A stretch of DNA of 14,271 bases from CAYOXM01 sp964407925 (GTDB taxonomy: Bacteria; Patescibacteriota; Patescibacteriia; SG8-24), in contig CAYOXM010000027.1 in assembly GCA_964407925.1 (NCBI GenBank), forward strand, positions 1 through 14,271. The letters are read 5' to 3'. This document shows, in pieces, positions 1-6,847 of this stretch; position 1 is the first letter of the stretch; each line of letters starts with the position of its first letter. The position numbers and the translations under genes are program-made. The notes below the pieces were generated by a model. It was not told the origin of the DNA. It did no database searches and was given only the letters and a program-made list of their open reading frames with translations.

Positions 1-20
1 GGCGGAACGAAAAGGGCGTC

Positions 21-49
21 TTTAAAAAGGCGGCTTTTTTTGCTATACT
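21..49 (+). promoter_or_regulatory. Sigma-70-type promoter with T-tract and extended -10, for the membrane protein/Clp operon
   Basis: A -35-like TTTAAA (21-26) and a -10 TATACT (44-49) are separated by exactly 17 bases. The spacer ends in seven T then GC, giving a TGC-TATACT extended -10. Two other promoters in the window (3250 and 12255) have the same spacer end, which strengthens the call. The expected start of transcription is near 56, leaving a leader of roughly 17 bases with no Shine-Dalgarno sequence before the ATG at 74. Confidence 0.75.
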
Positions 50-73
50 TAAGCAGTCAGTAAACGGCCGTTC

Positions 74-463
74 ATGGCGAATTCCACCATCGGCATCGTG
101 GCGAAATACGCGGCAGTCGACGTCGTCGGCTCTTTTCTTTATTTTCCCGTCTGGTGGTACACGAAAGGACTGGTCAGGACGGCCGCCGGATGCGTACGCA
201 CGGTGCGCGGCTACGCGCGGCAGTTCGGCGTCGGCGTCTGGCTGAAGAACCTGTTCGTCCCCATGTTCGGACAGTACGACGCGGCGGGCCGCGCCATCAG
301 TTTTTTCATGCGCCTCGCGGCGCTCGCGTACTACTCGCTCGTCCTCGCCGTGATTTCGCTGCTGATGTTCGGACTGCTGCTCGTCTGGATCGCACTTCCG
401 ATCGCCGCCGCGACGATGTTCGTCGGCCAGGCGGCCGCATTCCTTAAGTCCTTCGGGCCATGA
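74..463 (+). CDS. Small membrane protein of unknown function, first gene of the Clp-like ATPase operon
   Basis: A 129-residue protein I cannot assign to a named family. It has a hydrophobic, aromatic-rich stretch near residues 12-28, a basic middle part (about 30-80) with the motif WLKNLFVPMFGQYD near residues 56-69, and a long hydrophobic block at about 80-119 that could form a tight two-helix hairpin. There is no cleavable signal peptide. The stop codon overlaps the start of the next gene (ATGA at 460-463), so the two are almost certainly translationally coupled and probably act together at the membrane, for instance as an anchor or partner of the ATPase; that role is inference. The start is the first ATG downstream of a good promoter. 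No Shine-Dalgarno sequence is seen. Confidence 0.8.
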   Translation: MANSTIGIVAKYAAVDVVGSFLYFPVWWYTKGLVRTAAGCVRTVRGYARQFGVGVWLKNLFVPMFGQYDAAGRAISFFMRLAALAYYSLVLAVISLLMFGLLLVWIALPIAAATMFVGQAAAFLKSFGP

Positions 464-3213
464 GCTCGCCGACGCGCCATCTTTCCGTGAACGTCTGCTC
501 GCGCTGCCGCGGCATCGGCATCGAGGGCGTGCGTTCGTGCCCGCTGTGCCGCGGCATCGGCGCCGGCGCGGCGTACGGCGGCCGGTTCCTGTTCTGGGGC
601 AGGCGGGTCGACGGTACCGCCATCGCCCTCGCAAAGGTCACGGGGATCGTCGACGTCTTCATCGACGCCGTACTCCTCGCCGTCCTCTTCGCCGGCATCG
701 CGCTGCTCGGCATGCATGTGAACGCCTCGCCGGTCGCCGACGTGCTGACGCGCGGCTTCTGGTCCATGCCGCACCCGTCGTTCCTCGCGTTCTGGGGCGG
801 CGTGCTCGCCGCATGCGTCCTGCACTACCGCCGCATCGTCCGTTCGCAGCGGCGCGAACCGGTGCTGACGCGCGCGTACGGCGCTGCCGACGAGGGGCCG
901 CGGCTCGCCGACGGCGACGCGGCCTGGGACGACGTCCGCAAGCTGCCCCGCAAACGGCGGATCGACGTGGCTAAGGCGTTTTCGCCCGCCGCGCACCGCG
1001 CGATCGACTCGGCATACGAAATCGCGCGTCGGCTGAGTTCCGCCGAAATCATGCCCGGCCACCTTTTCGGCATGCTGCTCGCGACGACCAAGGTCGCCAT
1101 CGTCTTCGGCAAGCTCGGCCTCGACTTCGAGAAGTTCCGCGAAACCCTCGGCAGGATGCTGGGCAGCTACGATCACGATCCGCTCGGTACCGCGATGTCG
1201 GAAGCGACGCGCGGCGTCCTCCTCGCCGCGTACGTCGACGCGTACGAGGGACGGCGGCCGGAAGTAGACGTCACCGACCTCCTCCTCGCCGTCCTCCGCG
1301 CCGACGACGGCCTGCAGGAGCTGCTGCTCGACCTCGGGGTCGACCTGCGCAAGGTCGAGAACGTCGTGGAGTGGGTGCGCGTGCAGGACCTGCTCCGTCA
1401 GCGCGGCAAGCGGTTCTCCTCCGCGGCCGCGCTCAAGCCGAAAGGCACGATGGATCGCGCCATGACCGCGGTCGCCACGCCGTATCTCGACCGACTCAGC
1501 CGAGACATCACCCGTGCCGCCGCGTTCCGCCAACTTGCGCCCGTGGTCGGTCGCGACGCCGAAATCGCCGCGACGTTCCGCGCCATCGAGGGCGGCAGGA
1601 AGAGCGTGGTACTCGTCGGCCGTCCCGGCACCGGGAGGACCGCCATCATCGAGGGCATCGCGCAGCGCATGGTGGAGGAGGACGTCCCCGCCGTCCTGCA
1701 GGACAAGCGTCTCGTGAGCCTGGACGTCGCCCAGCTCGTCTCGGGCGCGGGCGCGTCCGAGGCGCAGGAACGGCTCCTCGGCGCGCTGTACGAGGTCGCG
1801 CGCGCGGGAAACATCGTTCTCGTCGTCGAGGACGTGGCGGGCATGGTGGGCATCACCGCGGGGTCGAGCGAGAGCATCGACCTGTCGCGCGTATTCGCGA
1901 ACGAGCTCGCCCGCGGTTATTTCTTCTGCGTCACGACCGCCACGCCCGAGGCGTACGCGAACGCCATCGAACGATCTCCGCTCGGCCAGGCGCTCGTCAA
2001 AGTTGACGTTCCCGAAGTCGGTGAAGATGCCGCCATCCGCATCCTCGAGGCGAAAGCGGGCAACATCGAATACCGCAACGGCGTGTGGTTCTCCTACGGC
2101 GCCGTCGAGGCGGCCGTGAAACTGTCGGGCCGGTACTTGCACGAAACGACTCTTCCGGAGAAGGCCATCACCGTGGCGCGCGAAGTCGCGCAAGCGGTGC
2201 GCAAGGCGAAGGGGAAGGACGCGACCGTCACGGCAGAAGACGTCGCGGCGCTCGTCGCGGAAAAGACCAGCATTCCGCTCACGCAGGTCACTGCCGAAGA
2301 GACGGAAAAACTGCTCGGGCTTGAGGAGCGGATGCACGAGCGGATGATCGGCCAGGACCGCGCCGTCGCGTCGGTCGCCGCCGCGCTGCGCCGCGCCCGC
2401 GCGGAGCTGCGCGAGCAGGACCGTCCCATCGCGAACTTCCTTTTCCTCGGTCCTACCGGCGTCGGCAAGACCGAACTCGCGAAAACCCTCGCTGCGGAAT
2501 ATTTCGGCAAGGAGAACGCGATGATACGGCTCGACATGTCCGAGTACCAGGACAAGGCGTCGCTCTACAAGCTTATCGGCGAGCCCGCGGGCAAGGCCGG
2601 CGGCATTCTCACCGAGGCGGTGCGCCGCCAGCCGTTCGCGCTCGTGCTTCTCGACGAGATCGAAAAGGCGAATCCCGACGTGCTTACCGTGTTCCTGCAG
2701 GTGATGGATGACGGTCGGCTCACCGACAACGTCGGTCGCACGGTCGATTTCACGAACGTCATCCTCATCGCCACGTCGAACGCGGGCAGCCAGTACGTCC
2801 AAGATTCCGTGCGCGCCGGCACGGCAATCGAAGTCATCAAGGAGGGGCTGATGAACGAGCATCTCAAGGGTTCGTTCCGTCCGGAGTTCCTGAACCGGTT
2901 CGACGACATCATCGTGTTCGCGCCGCTCACGGAGGCGGAAATCGCGCGCGTCGCGCGGCTGATGCTCGCCAAGGTGGGGAAGCGGCTCGAGGAGAAGGGA
3001 ATCCTTTTCGAGGTCACTGACGAGGCGGTCGCCGAGCTCGCCAAGGCGGGGTACGACCCCGTGTTCGGCGCACGGCCGCTCCGCCGCGTCATCCAGGATC
3101 GCGTGGATAACGCCATCGCCGACGCGGTGCTCCGGGGCAAACTCGTTCGCAGGGACAAGATCATCTACGACAAGGGGGGAGAGGTGCGGATTGAGAAAGC
3201 ACGGGAACTTTAG
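460..3213 (+). CDS. Membrane-anchored ClpC/ClpB-like AAA+ ATPase with N-terminal zinc-finger-like motif and degenerate first ATPase domain
   Basis: A 917-residue Hsp100/Clp-family protein. In order: two CxxCRGIG motifs (Cys13/16 and Cys27/30), probably one zinc site of DnaJ type; two predicted membrane helices (about 62-84 and 106-123); a double Clp-N repeat (about 171-305); ATPase domain D1 (about 355-600); ATPase domain D2 with C-terminal D2-small domain (about 625-915). D2 is intact for ATP use: Walker A GPTGVGKT (664-671), Walker B LLDE (730-733), sensor-1 Asn774, arginine finger Arg813, sensor-2 GARPLRR (870-876). D1 is degenerate: Walker A is GRPGTGRT (387-394) with Arg in place of Lys, and Walker B reads VVED (455-458) instead of DE. 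The ClpC M-domain is missing, the ClpP-docking [VI]G[FL] loop after sensor-1 is not visible, and the usual aromatic pore-loop residues are absent. It may therefore act as a membrane-bound remodelling factor rather than a ClpP unfoldase; this is inference. It overlaps the upstream gene by four bases. No clear terminator follows it. Confidence 0.9.
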   Translation: MSSPTRHLSVNVCSRCRGIGIEGVRSCPLCRGIGAGAAYGGRFLFWGRRVDGTAIALAKVTGIVDVFIDAVLLAVLFAGIALLGMHVNASPVADVLTRGFWSMPHPSFLAFWGGVLAACVLHYRRIVRSQRREPVLTRAYGAADEGPRLADGDAAWDDVRKLPRKRRIDVAKAFSPAAHRAIDSAYEIARRLSSAEIMPGHLFGMLLATTKVAIVFGKLGLDFEKFRETLGRMLGSYDHDPLGTAMSEATRGVLLAAYVDAYEGRRPEVDVTDLLLAVLRADDGLQELLLDLGVDLRKVENVVEWVRVQDLLRQRGKRFSSAAALKPKGTMDRAMTAVATPYLDRLSRDITRAAAFRQLAPVVGRDAEIAATFRAIEGGRKSVVLVGRPGTGRTAIIEGIAQRMVEEDVPAVLQDKRLVSLDVAQLVSGAGASEAQERLLGALYEVARAGNIVLVVEDVAGMVGITAGSSESIDLSRVFANELARGYFFCVTTATPEAYANAIERSPLGQALVKVDVPEVGEDAAIRILEAKAGNIEYRNGVWFSYGAVEAAVKLSGRYLHETTLPEKAITVAREVAQAVRKAKGKDATVTAEDVAALVAEKTSIPLTQVTAEETEKLLGLEERMHERMIGQDRAVASVAAALRRARAELREQDRPIANFLFLGPTGVGKTELAKTLAAEYFGKENAMIRLDMSEYQDKASLYKLIGEPAGKAGGILTEAVRRQPFALVLLDEIEKANPDVLTVFLQVMDDGRLTDNVGRTVDFTNVILIATSNAGSQYVQDSVRAGTAIEVIKEGLMNEHLKGSFRPEFLNRFDDIIVFAPLTEAEIARVARLMLAKVGKRLEEKGILFEVTDEAVAELAKAGYDPVFGARPLRRVIQDRVDNAIADAVLRGKLVRRDKIIYDKGGEVRIEKAREL

Positions 3214-3249
3214 CCTTAAAAACCCCATCGTTTTAGCCAAGAAACACCA

Positions 3250-3278
3250 TTGACAAAATGACGTTTTTTTGCTATATT
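3250..3278 (+). promoter_or_regulatory. Strong sigma-70-type promoter for the 434-residue gene
   Basis: A perfect -35 TTGACA (3250-3255), a 17-base spacer ending in TTTTTTTGC, and -10 TATATT (3273-3278), with the TGC extension. Transcription should start near 3285, giving a leader of about 140 bases before the ATG at 3424. The first transcribed bases include CGTTCCCTGCA (3283-3293), closely matching CGTTCCCTACA downstream of the promoter at 12255. Confidence 0.85.
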
Positions 3279-3284
3279 TTGACG

Positions 3285-3423
3285 TTCCCTGCACGGCTAA
3301 AACCGCGCGAGAACGCCTTTACAACTGAAGCGTAAACCGCACTGCGCATGGTGCGCGGGACGGTCGACCACGTACGTGCCCGACGGCAGCGTCGGGCGGG
3401 CTTTTTGGCCCGAGGAGTCAGTC
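3285..3423 (+). promoter_or_regulatory. Long structured 5' leader, possible cis-regulatory RNA
   Basis: The leader holds several inverted repeats: GCGCA/TGCGC (3344-3356), the palindromes GGTCGACC and CACGTACGTG (3362-3378), and a perfect 8-bp stem GCCCGACG-GCAG-CGTCGGGC (3378-3397) followed by GGGC, five T, and GCCC (3398-3411), itself a small stem. The GAGGAG ribosome-binding site (3412-3416) lies just past the last stem, so folding could control either termination or ribosome access. No known riboswitch class is recognised. The rest of the 210-base gap (3214-3249) is AT-richer sequence with no clear terminator for the upstream gene. Confidence 0.45.
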
Positions 3424-4728
3424 ATGGTTCAGAACATCAAGCACACGCTCGTCATGCACCTCTCTCCCGACCTCGAGGCGCTTTTCATGGGTTGGCTCAT
3501 CGCCGCCCACGAGAGCGTCCGCGAAGCGCTCGGGGTGGTCGATCATCCCAGGCTCAAGTTCATCCCCGCCGGCCCGCTCCGCAAGGAGGACTGGTCTGGC
3601 GAGGAGGACGTCACCGCGGCGGCCCTCGAGGCCAAGGGATACCAGTTCCTCGACTGCGGTCGGGGAAAGCTGGACCAGCACGGCCGGCCCGAGAACGAGA
3701 ACCGCAACTCCGTGTCGTCCTTGGACCTCCTGGTCCATGAGGCGAACCTGGACGCGCTGCTCCCGCACCTCATGCCGATCGTGGCGATCATCTCGAACAA
3801 CGACCTCACCGGCCAGGACATCATCCCGGTCCGGTCGTGGAAGGAGTCCGAGACGCCGCACACCCCGCGACAGCTCCGGAACATGATCCAGGGCTGGAAC
3901 CTCCTCAACAAGGAGAACCCGTCGAAGACCTTCTCGCTCGCGTCCACGGCCTTCGGGTCGATCGAACGCGGCGTGGAGCATCGGCTGGCGCAGGTGGGCG
4001 ACTTCGCCCCGACTTCGACCGGTACTCCGGACGCGGCGATCGACTTCCGGGAGTTCTTCCTGGCCGACCGCATCGTCGAGAACGTCGGGCGACACTTCGC
4101 CGTCTCGTACGGCGCGGACGCGCATGACGAGATCGCCATCGCGACGGAGGGCTTCCGCAAGGAGGCCGCCGACGCGCTCATGGCGCTGGAGAAGGAGTGG
4201 GAGACCGCCGTTCAGGACTACTGGCGCGGCGCGAAGGTCCGCGACATCCATGTCGCGATCAAGACTCCCCAAGGGCAGGCGTCGAAGCGCCTCGCCCTCG
4301 CCTTCGGCCGGTCCGCGTCCACGCGGTTCGGCATGGTGACCCGCCTCGGCAACGAGGGTCGCAGGCCTCCCCACGAGGGTTGCCCGCGTCGCCCCAAGGC
4401 CGACGTCACCATCCAGTTCTACGGCGACGGCCGCTTCGTCATCGCGACGAGGGGGCTCGAGCTCGATCGGGTGGCGGTGGCGCTCCGCGAAGCGGATCTC
4501 CGCAAGCGCGGCGTGAACGTCACGAAGGAGGACAGGCTGCTGCTCGCCCGTCCCGGCCACCTCCGCTTCGCGGATCAGGCCGGGCGTCCGCGCGATGCCC
4601 TCTTCTTCGCAGAGTACCGCACCAACTTCGGGAACGCCTTCCGGGCGAACCCGACGGCGGAGACGACCCCGCTCTCGATGGAGGAAGTCGTGGACATCAC
4701 GATCAAGGCGCTCGCAAGGGCGGATTGA
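3424..4728 (+). CDS. Unknown 434-residue protein with weak MYG1/DHH-like phosphoesterase character
   Basis: I do not firmly recognise this soluble protein. The start at 3424 is set by GAGGAG six to seven bases upstream; an in-frame ATG at 3376 lies inside the leader structure and has no such site. The first 100 residues contain HLSPDLEALFMGWL (12-25) and then LDCGRGKLDQHG (76-87), followed by NSVSSLDLL. This pattern resembles the DHH/MYG1 families, where an early Asp/His cluster is followed by a D-x-G...D-H-H block, but the second His is replaced (DQHG). Later parts (140-434), including a helix-rich 240-275 and a basic 285-325, suggest nothing specific. All 17 lysines are AAG and almost all Glu codons are GAG, a stricter bias than in neighbouring genes. 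It is a single-gene unit with its own promoter, leader and terminator. A metal-dependent phosphoesterase or nuclease role is only a guess. Confidence 0.8.
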   Translation: MVQNIKHTLVMHLSPDLEALFMGWLIAAHESVREALGVVDHPRLKFIPAGPLRKEDWSGEEDVTAAALEAKGYQFLDCGRGKLDQHGRPENENRNSVSSLDLLVHEANLDALLPHLMPIVAIISNNDLTGQDIIPVRSWKESETPHTPRQLRNMIQGWNLLNKENPSKTFSLASTAFGSIERGVEHRLAQVGDFAPTSTGTPDAAIDFREFFLADRIVENVGRHFAVSYGADAHDEIAIATEGFRKEAADALMALEKEWETAVQDYWRGAKVRDIHVAIKTPQGQASKRLALAFGRSASTRFGMVTRLGNEGRRPPHEGCPRRPKADVTIQFYGDGRFVIATRGLELDRVAVALREADLRKRGVNVTKEDRLLLARPGHLRFADQAGRPRDALFFAEYRTNFGNAFRANPTAETTPLSMEEVVDITIKALARAD

Positions 4729-4755
4729 CCGTGACGACGCCCTGAAACAGGGGCA

Positions 4756-4795
4756 AAAAGGCGTGCCGACGCTTGTCGGCACGCCTTTTCTTTTT
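4756..4795 (+). terminator. Strong intrinsic terminator after the 434-residue gene
   Basis: A perfect 15-bp stem (4756-4770 with 4775-4789), GC-rich in the centre (GGCGTGCCGAC), with a GCTT loop, followed by C and five T (4790-4795). A smaller CCCTG/CAGGG hairpin precedes it at 4740-4752. The AAAA/TTTT base of the stem means it could also work on the minus strand, but no minus-strand gene ends here. Confidence 0.9.
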
Positions 4796-4811
4796 GTTCG
4801 GAAACAGGCTC

Positions 4812-4840
4812 TTTAATCGGATGGACGGCTGTGTTACGGT
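4812..4840 (+). promoter_or_regulatory. Weak candidate promoter placing the next gene leaderless
   Basis: TTTAAT (4812-4817), 17 bases, then TACGGT (4835-4840), which matches the -10 consensus poorly. It ends six bases before the ATG at 4847, the spacing seen at two better leaderless candidates (dnaB and the permease gene). The gene follows a strong terminator, so some promoter must lie in this short gap. Confidence 0.35.
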
Positions 4841-4846
4841 TCGCCT

Positions 4847-5932
4847 ATGTTCGACCCTCGGCCCGTCATCATCTTCCTTGTCGCCGTCGCCGCCGCATGG
4901 GCCGCGACGCCGTTCGTGCGCGCGTTCGCCGTCGGAAACGGTGTCGTCGACAGGCCGTCGGCGCGGAAGAATCACCGCGAACCGATGCCGCTTCTCGGCG
5001 GCGTCGCCGTGGCCGCGGCGCTCGCCGCGGCCGTCGCCGTCGCGCTCTACTTGGGCTGGCTTCCCGGAGCGTACATCAAGGGAAAATACCTGGCGGGCAT
5101 GTTCGCCGCCGTGCTTCTCCTCGTGCTCGGCGGCATCCTCGACGACAAGTACGACCTTCCGCCGCTCGGACAGATCGCATGGCCGTTTCTCGCCGCGCTC
5201 GCCATCGTCGCGAGCGGCATCGGCGTCGACTACGTCACCAACCCGCTCGGCGGGCAGATTCATCTCGACCGCTTCGTTTTCACCGCGCTCTGGGCGGGCG
5301 GCATCCCGTACAAGGTCACGCTCGTCGCCGACGTGTTCACGGTGCTCTGGCTCATGGGCATGACGTACACGACGAAGTTCCTCGACGGCCTCGACGGCCT
5401 CGTGAGCGGCACGACCGTCATCGGCGCGGTCGTCATCGCCTTCGTAAGCCTCACGCGCGACGTGTCGCAGCCCGACACCGCGATCATCGCTTTCGCCGTC
5501 GCCGGCGCATACCTCGGTTTTTTGCGGTACAACGTCCATCCTGCTAGAATTTTCCTCGGAGAGGGCGGCTCGACGCTTGCCGGTTTCCTCCTCGGAACGC
5601 TCGCCATCGTCGCCGGCGGCAAGATCGCGACGACGCTGCTCGTGCTCGGTTTGCCGCTCTTCGACGCCGCGTTCGTCATCCTGCGACGGCTCGTCTGGGA
5701 GCGCCGTTCGCCGACGTCTGCCGACCGCACGCACCTGCACCTCCGTCTTCTCGACCTCGGGTTCACGCACAAGCAGGTCGTGCTGTTCTACTGGTTCATC
5801 GCCGCGCTGTTCGGCGCGTCGACGCTCATCCTGCACGGGTGGGAGAAGCTCGCCGCCATCGGCCTTTTGGCGAGCATCCTCGCCGCGGCAACGGCCGCCG
5901 GCATCATCCTCTATCAGCGGCCGAAATCCTGA
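4847..5932 (+). CDS. Polyprenyl-phosphate N-acetylhexosamine-1-phosphate transferase (WecA/TagO/MraY-like, GT4 family)
   Basis: A 361-residue polytopic membrane enzyme with about ten helices. The family transfers a sugar-1-phosphate from a UDP-sugar to undecaprenyl phosphate on the cytoplasmic face, the first committed step of a surface polysaccharide or cell-wall glycan. Visible motifs: DRPSARKNHREPMPLLGG (35-52), the metal/substrate LDDKYDLPP (98-106, Asp99/Asp100), the FLDGLDGL block (178-185), GEGGS (238-242) and the late cytoplasmic DRTHLHLRLL (293-302), equivalent to the HIHHRL signature of the WecA branch. That signature and the lack of MraY-specific motifs favour WecA/TagO over MraY. 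Two deviations: GEGGS has Glu where the family usually has Asp, and the Asn of NxxNFLDGLDG is missing (TTKFLDG). The DUF192 gene starts 5 bases after its stop, so they form an operon. No Shine-Dalgarno sequence is present. Confidence 0.88.
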   Translation: MFDPRPVIIFLVAVAAAWAATPFVRAFAVGNGVVDRPSARKNHREPMPLLGGVAVAAALAAAVAVALYLGWLPGAYIKGKYLAGMFAAVLLLVLGGILDDKYDLPPLGQIAWPFLAALAIVASGIGVDYVTNPLGGQIHLDRFVFTALWAGGIPYKVTLVADVFTVLWLMGMTYTTKFLDGLDGLVSGTTVIGAVVIAFVSLTRDVSQPDTAIIAFAVAGAYLGFLRYNVHPARIFLGEGGSTLAGFLLGTLAIVAGGKIATTLLVLGLPLFDAAFVILRRLVWERRSPTSADRTHLHLRLLDLGFTHKQVVLFYWFIAALFGASTLILHGWEKLAAIGLLASILAAATAAGIILYQRPKS

Positions 5933-5937
5933 ACGGT

Positions 5938-6459
5938 ATGGAAACGAAAACGACATCCGCCGCCTCGGCACGGCAGAACGGCGCGCACGCCGGGCATTTC
6001 CTGTACGGCGTCGTGTTCGCCGCGCTCATCGCGGTGGCGGTGATACTCGGCGTCCGTCAGGCCGCCTTCGCCCATGGCACCGTCACCATCGGCGAGGACG
6101 TGACGGTGCGGGTGAGCGTGGCGGCGAACAGCCGTTCGCGCGAACGCGGGCTTTCGGGCAGGGAGTCGCTCGCCGCGGACGAGGGCATGCTGTTCCTGTT
6201 CGAGCGCAAGGACACGTTCGGTTTTTGGATGAAGGACATGCGTTTCCCGATCGACATCGTCTGGATCGACGGCACGTCGGTGGCTGACATCACGACGGAC
6301 GTCCCCGTTCCGGTTCCCGGGGAGCGGTTGCCGCTCTTTTCGCCCCGCGTGCCGGTCGACAAGGTCCTCGAGGTCCCGGCCGGTTTCGCCAAGGCGCACG
6401 GTCTCAGGGTCGGGATGCCCTTGGATATCCGTGTTGACAGCCGGGACGAGGTGCGTTAG
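5938..6459 (+). CDS. Membrane-anchored DUF192 family protein
   Basis: A 173-residue protein of the DUF192 (YcnI-unrelated, ArsR-independent) uncharacterised family. It has one N-terminal membrane helix (about 21-39) with a positively biased cytoplasmic tail, so the domain (about 48-170) should face outside. Family hallmarks are visible: RERGLSGRESL (68-78), EGMLFLFE (82-89), and FWMKDMRFPIDIVWID (96-111), with a late VLEVPAGFAKAHGLRVGM (143-160). Molecular function of the family is not known. The start at 5938 is chosen because it lies 5 bases after the upstream stop and gives the normal helix; an in-frame upstream ATG at 5839 would overlap the transferase gene by almost 100 bases. The last codons carry the promoter of rplU. 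Confidence 0.87.
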   Translation: METKTTSAASARQNGAHAGHFLYGVVFAALIAVAVILGVRQAAFAHGTVTIGEDVTVRVSVAANSRSRERGLSGRESLAADEGMLFLFERKDTFGFWMKDMRFPIDIVWIDGTSVADITTDVPVPVPGERLPLFSPRVPVDKVLEVPAGFAKAHGLRVGMPLDIRVDSRDEVR

Positions 6460-6462
6460 AGT
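6434..6462 (+). promoter_or_regulatory. Promoter of rplU, inside the end of the DUF192 gene
   Basis: Perfect -35 TTGACA (6434-6439), 17-base spacer, -10 TAGAGT (6457-6462). The -10 box begins on the TAG stop codon of the upstream gene. Transcription should start near 6469, leaving about 19 bases of leader, too short for an L21-type autoregulatory leader. The leader has only a weak AAAAGG (6475-6480) as ribosome-binding site. Confidence 0.8.
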
Positions 6463-6487
6463 GCGACGGTATTCAAAAGGCAACCTT

Positions 6488-6808
6488 ATGGCTCAACTTG
6501 CAGTAATCCAAACCGGCGGAAAACAGTACCTGGTCAAGGAAGGCGACACCCTCCGCGTCGAGAAGCTCGATGCCAAGGAAGGCGCGGAACTTTCCTTCGA
6601 CGCCCTTCTCGTCACCGACGAGGAAGGCAAGGACGTGAAGGTCGGCACCCCGACGGTCAAGGGCGCGAAGGTCGCGGCCAAGGTCACCGGCGCCGGCAAG
6701 GCCGACAAGGTCACCATCATCAAGTTCCACGCCAAGACGCGCTACAAGCGCAAGGCGGGACATCGCCAGCCGTTCACGGAAATCAAGATTGACGCCGTGA
6801 AGGCGTAA
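6488..6808 (+). CDS. rplU: 50S ribosomal protein L21
   Basis: A 106-residue protein, normal length for bacterial L21, starting MAQLAVIQTGGKQYLVKEGD and carrying the family C-terminal signature with YKRKAGHRQPFTEIKI near residues 86-101. It binds 23S rRNA in the large subunit. rpmA (L27) usually follows rplU, but here a terminator and a convergent protease gene follow instead, so L27 must be encoded elsewhere. The start at 6488 matches the family N-terminus; an earlier in-frame ATG at 6431 lies upstream of the promoter -10 and cannot be used from it. Confidence 0.97.
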   Translation: MAQLAVIQTGGKQYLVKEGDTLRVEKLDAKEGAELSFDALLVTDEEGKDVKVGTPTVKGAKVAAKVTGAGKADKVTIIKFHAKTRYKRKAGHRQPFTEIKIDAVKA

Positions 6809-6818
6809 CGGCGGAAAG

Positions 6819-6843
6819 TCCGAGGCAAGTCCTCGGATTTTTT
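6819..6843 (+). terminator. Intrinsic terminator of rplU
   Basis: Stem TCCGAGG/CCTCGGA (6819-6825 with 6831-6837), loop CAAGT, then six T (6838-6843). It sits 10 bases after the rplU stop and faces the terminator of the convergent protease gene. Confidence 0.92.
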
Positions 6844-6847
6844 GCGC

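Noticed and set aside
331..3294. 987-residue open frame on the minus strand opposite the Clp gene
   Set aside because: Arg/Asp/Glu/His-rich low-quality sequence typical of the antisense of a GC-rich gene; the plus-strand frame carries clear Clp motifs.
3418..4782. 454-residue minus-strand frame opposite the 434-residue gene
   Set aside because: It runs through the strong plus-strand terminator and has antisense-type composition; the plus frame has a promoter, ribosome-binding site and strict codon bias.
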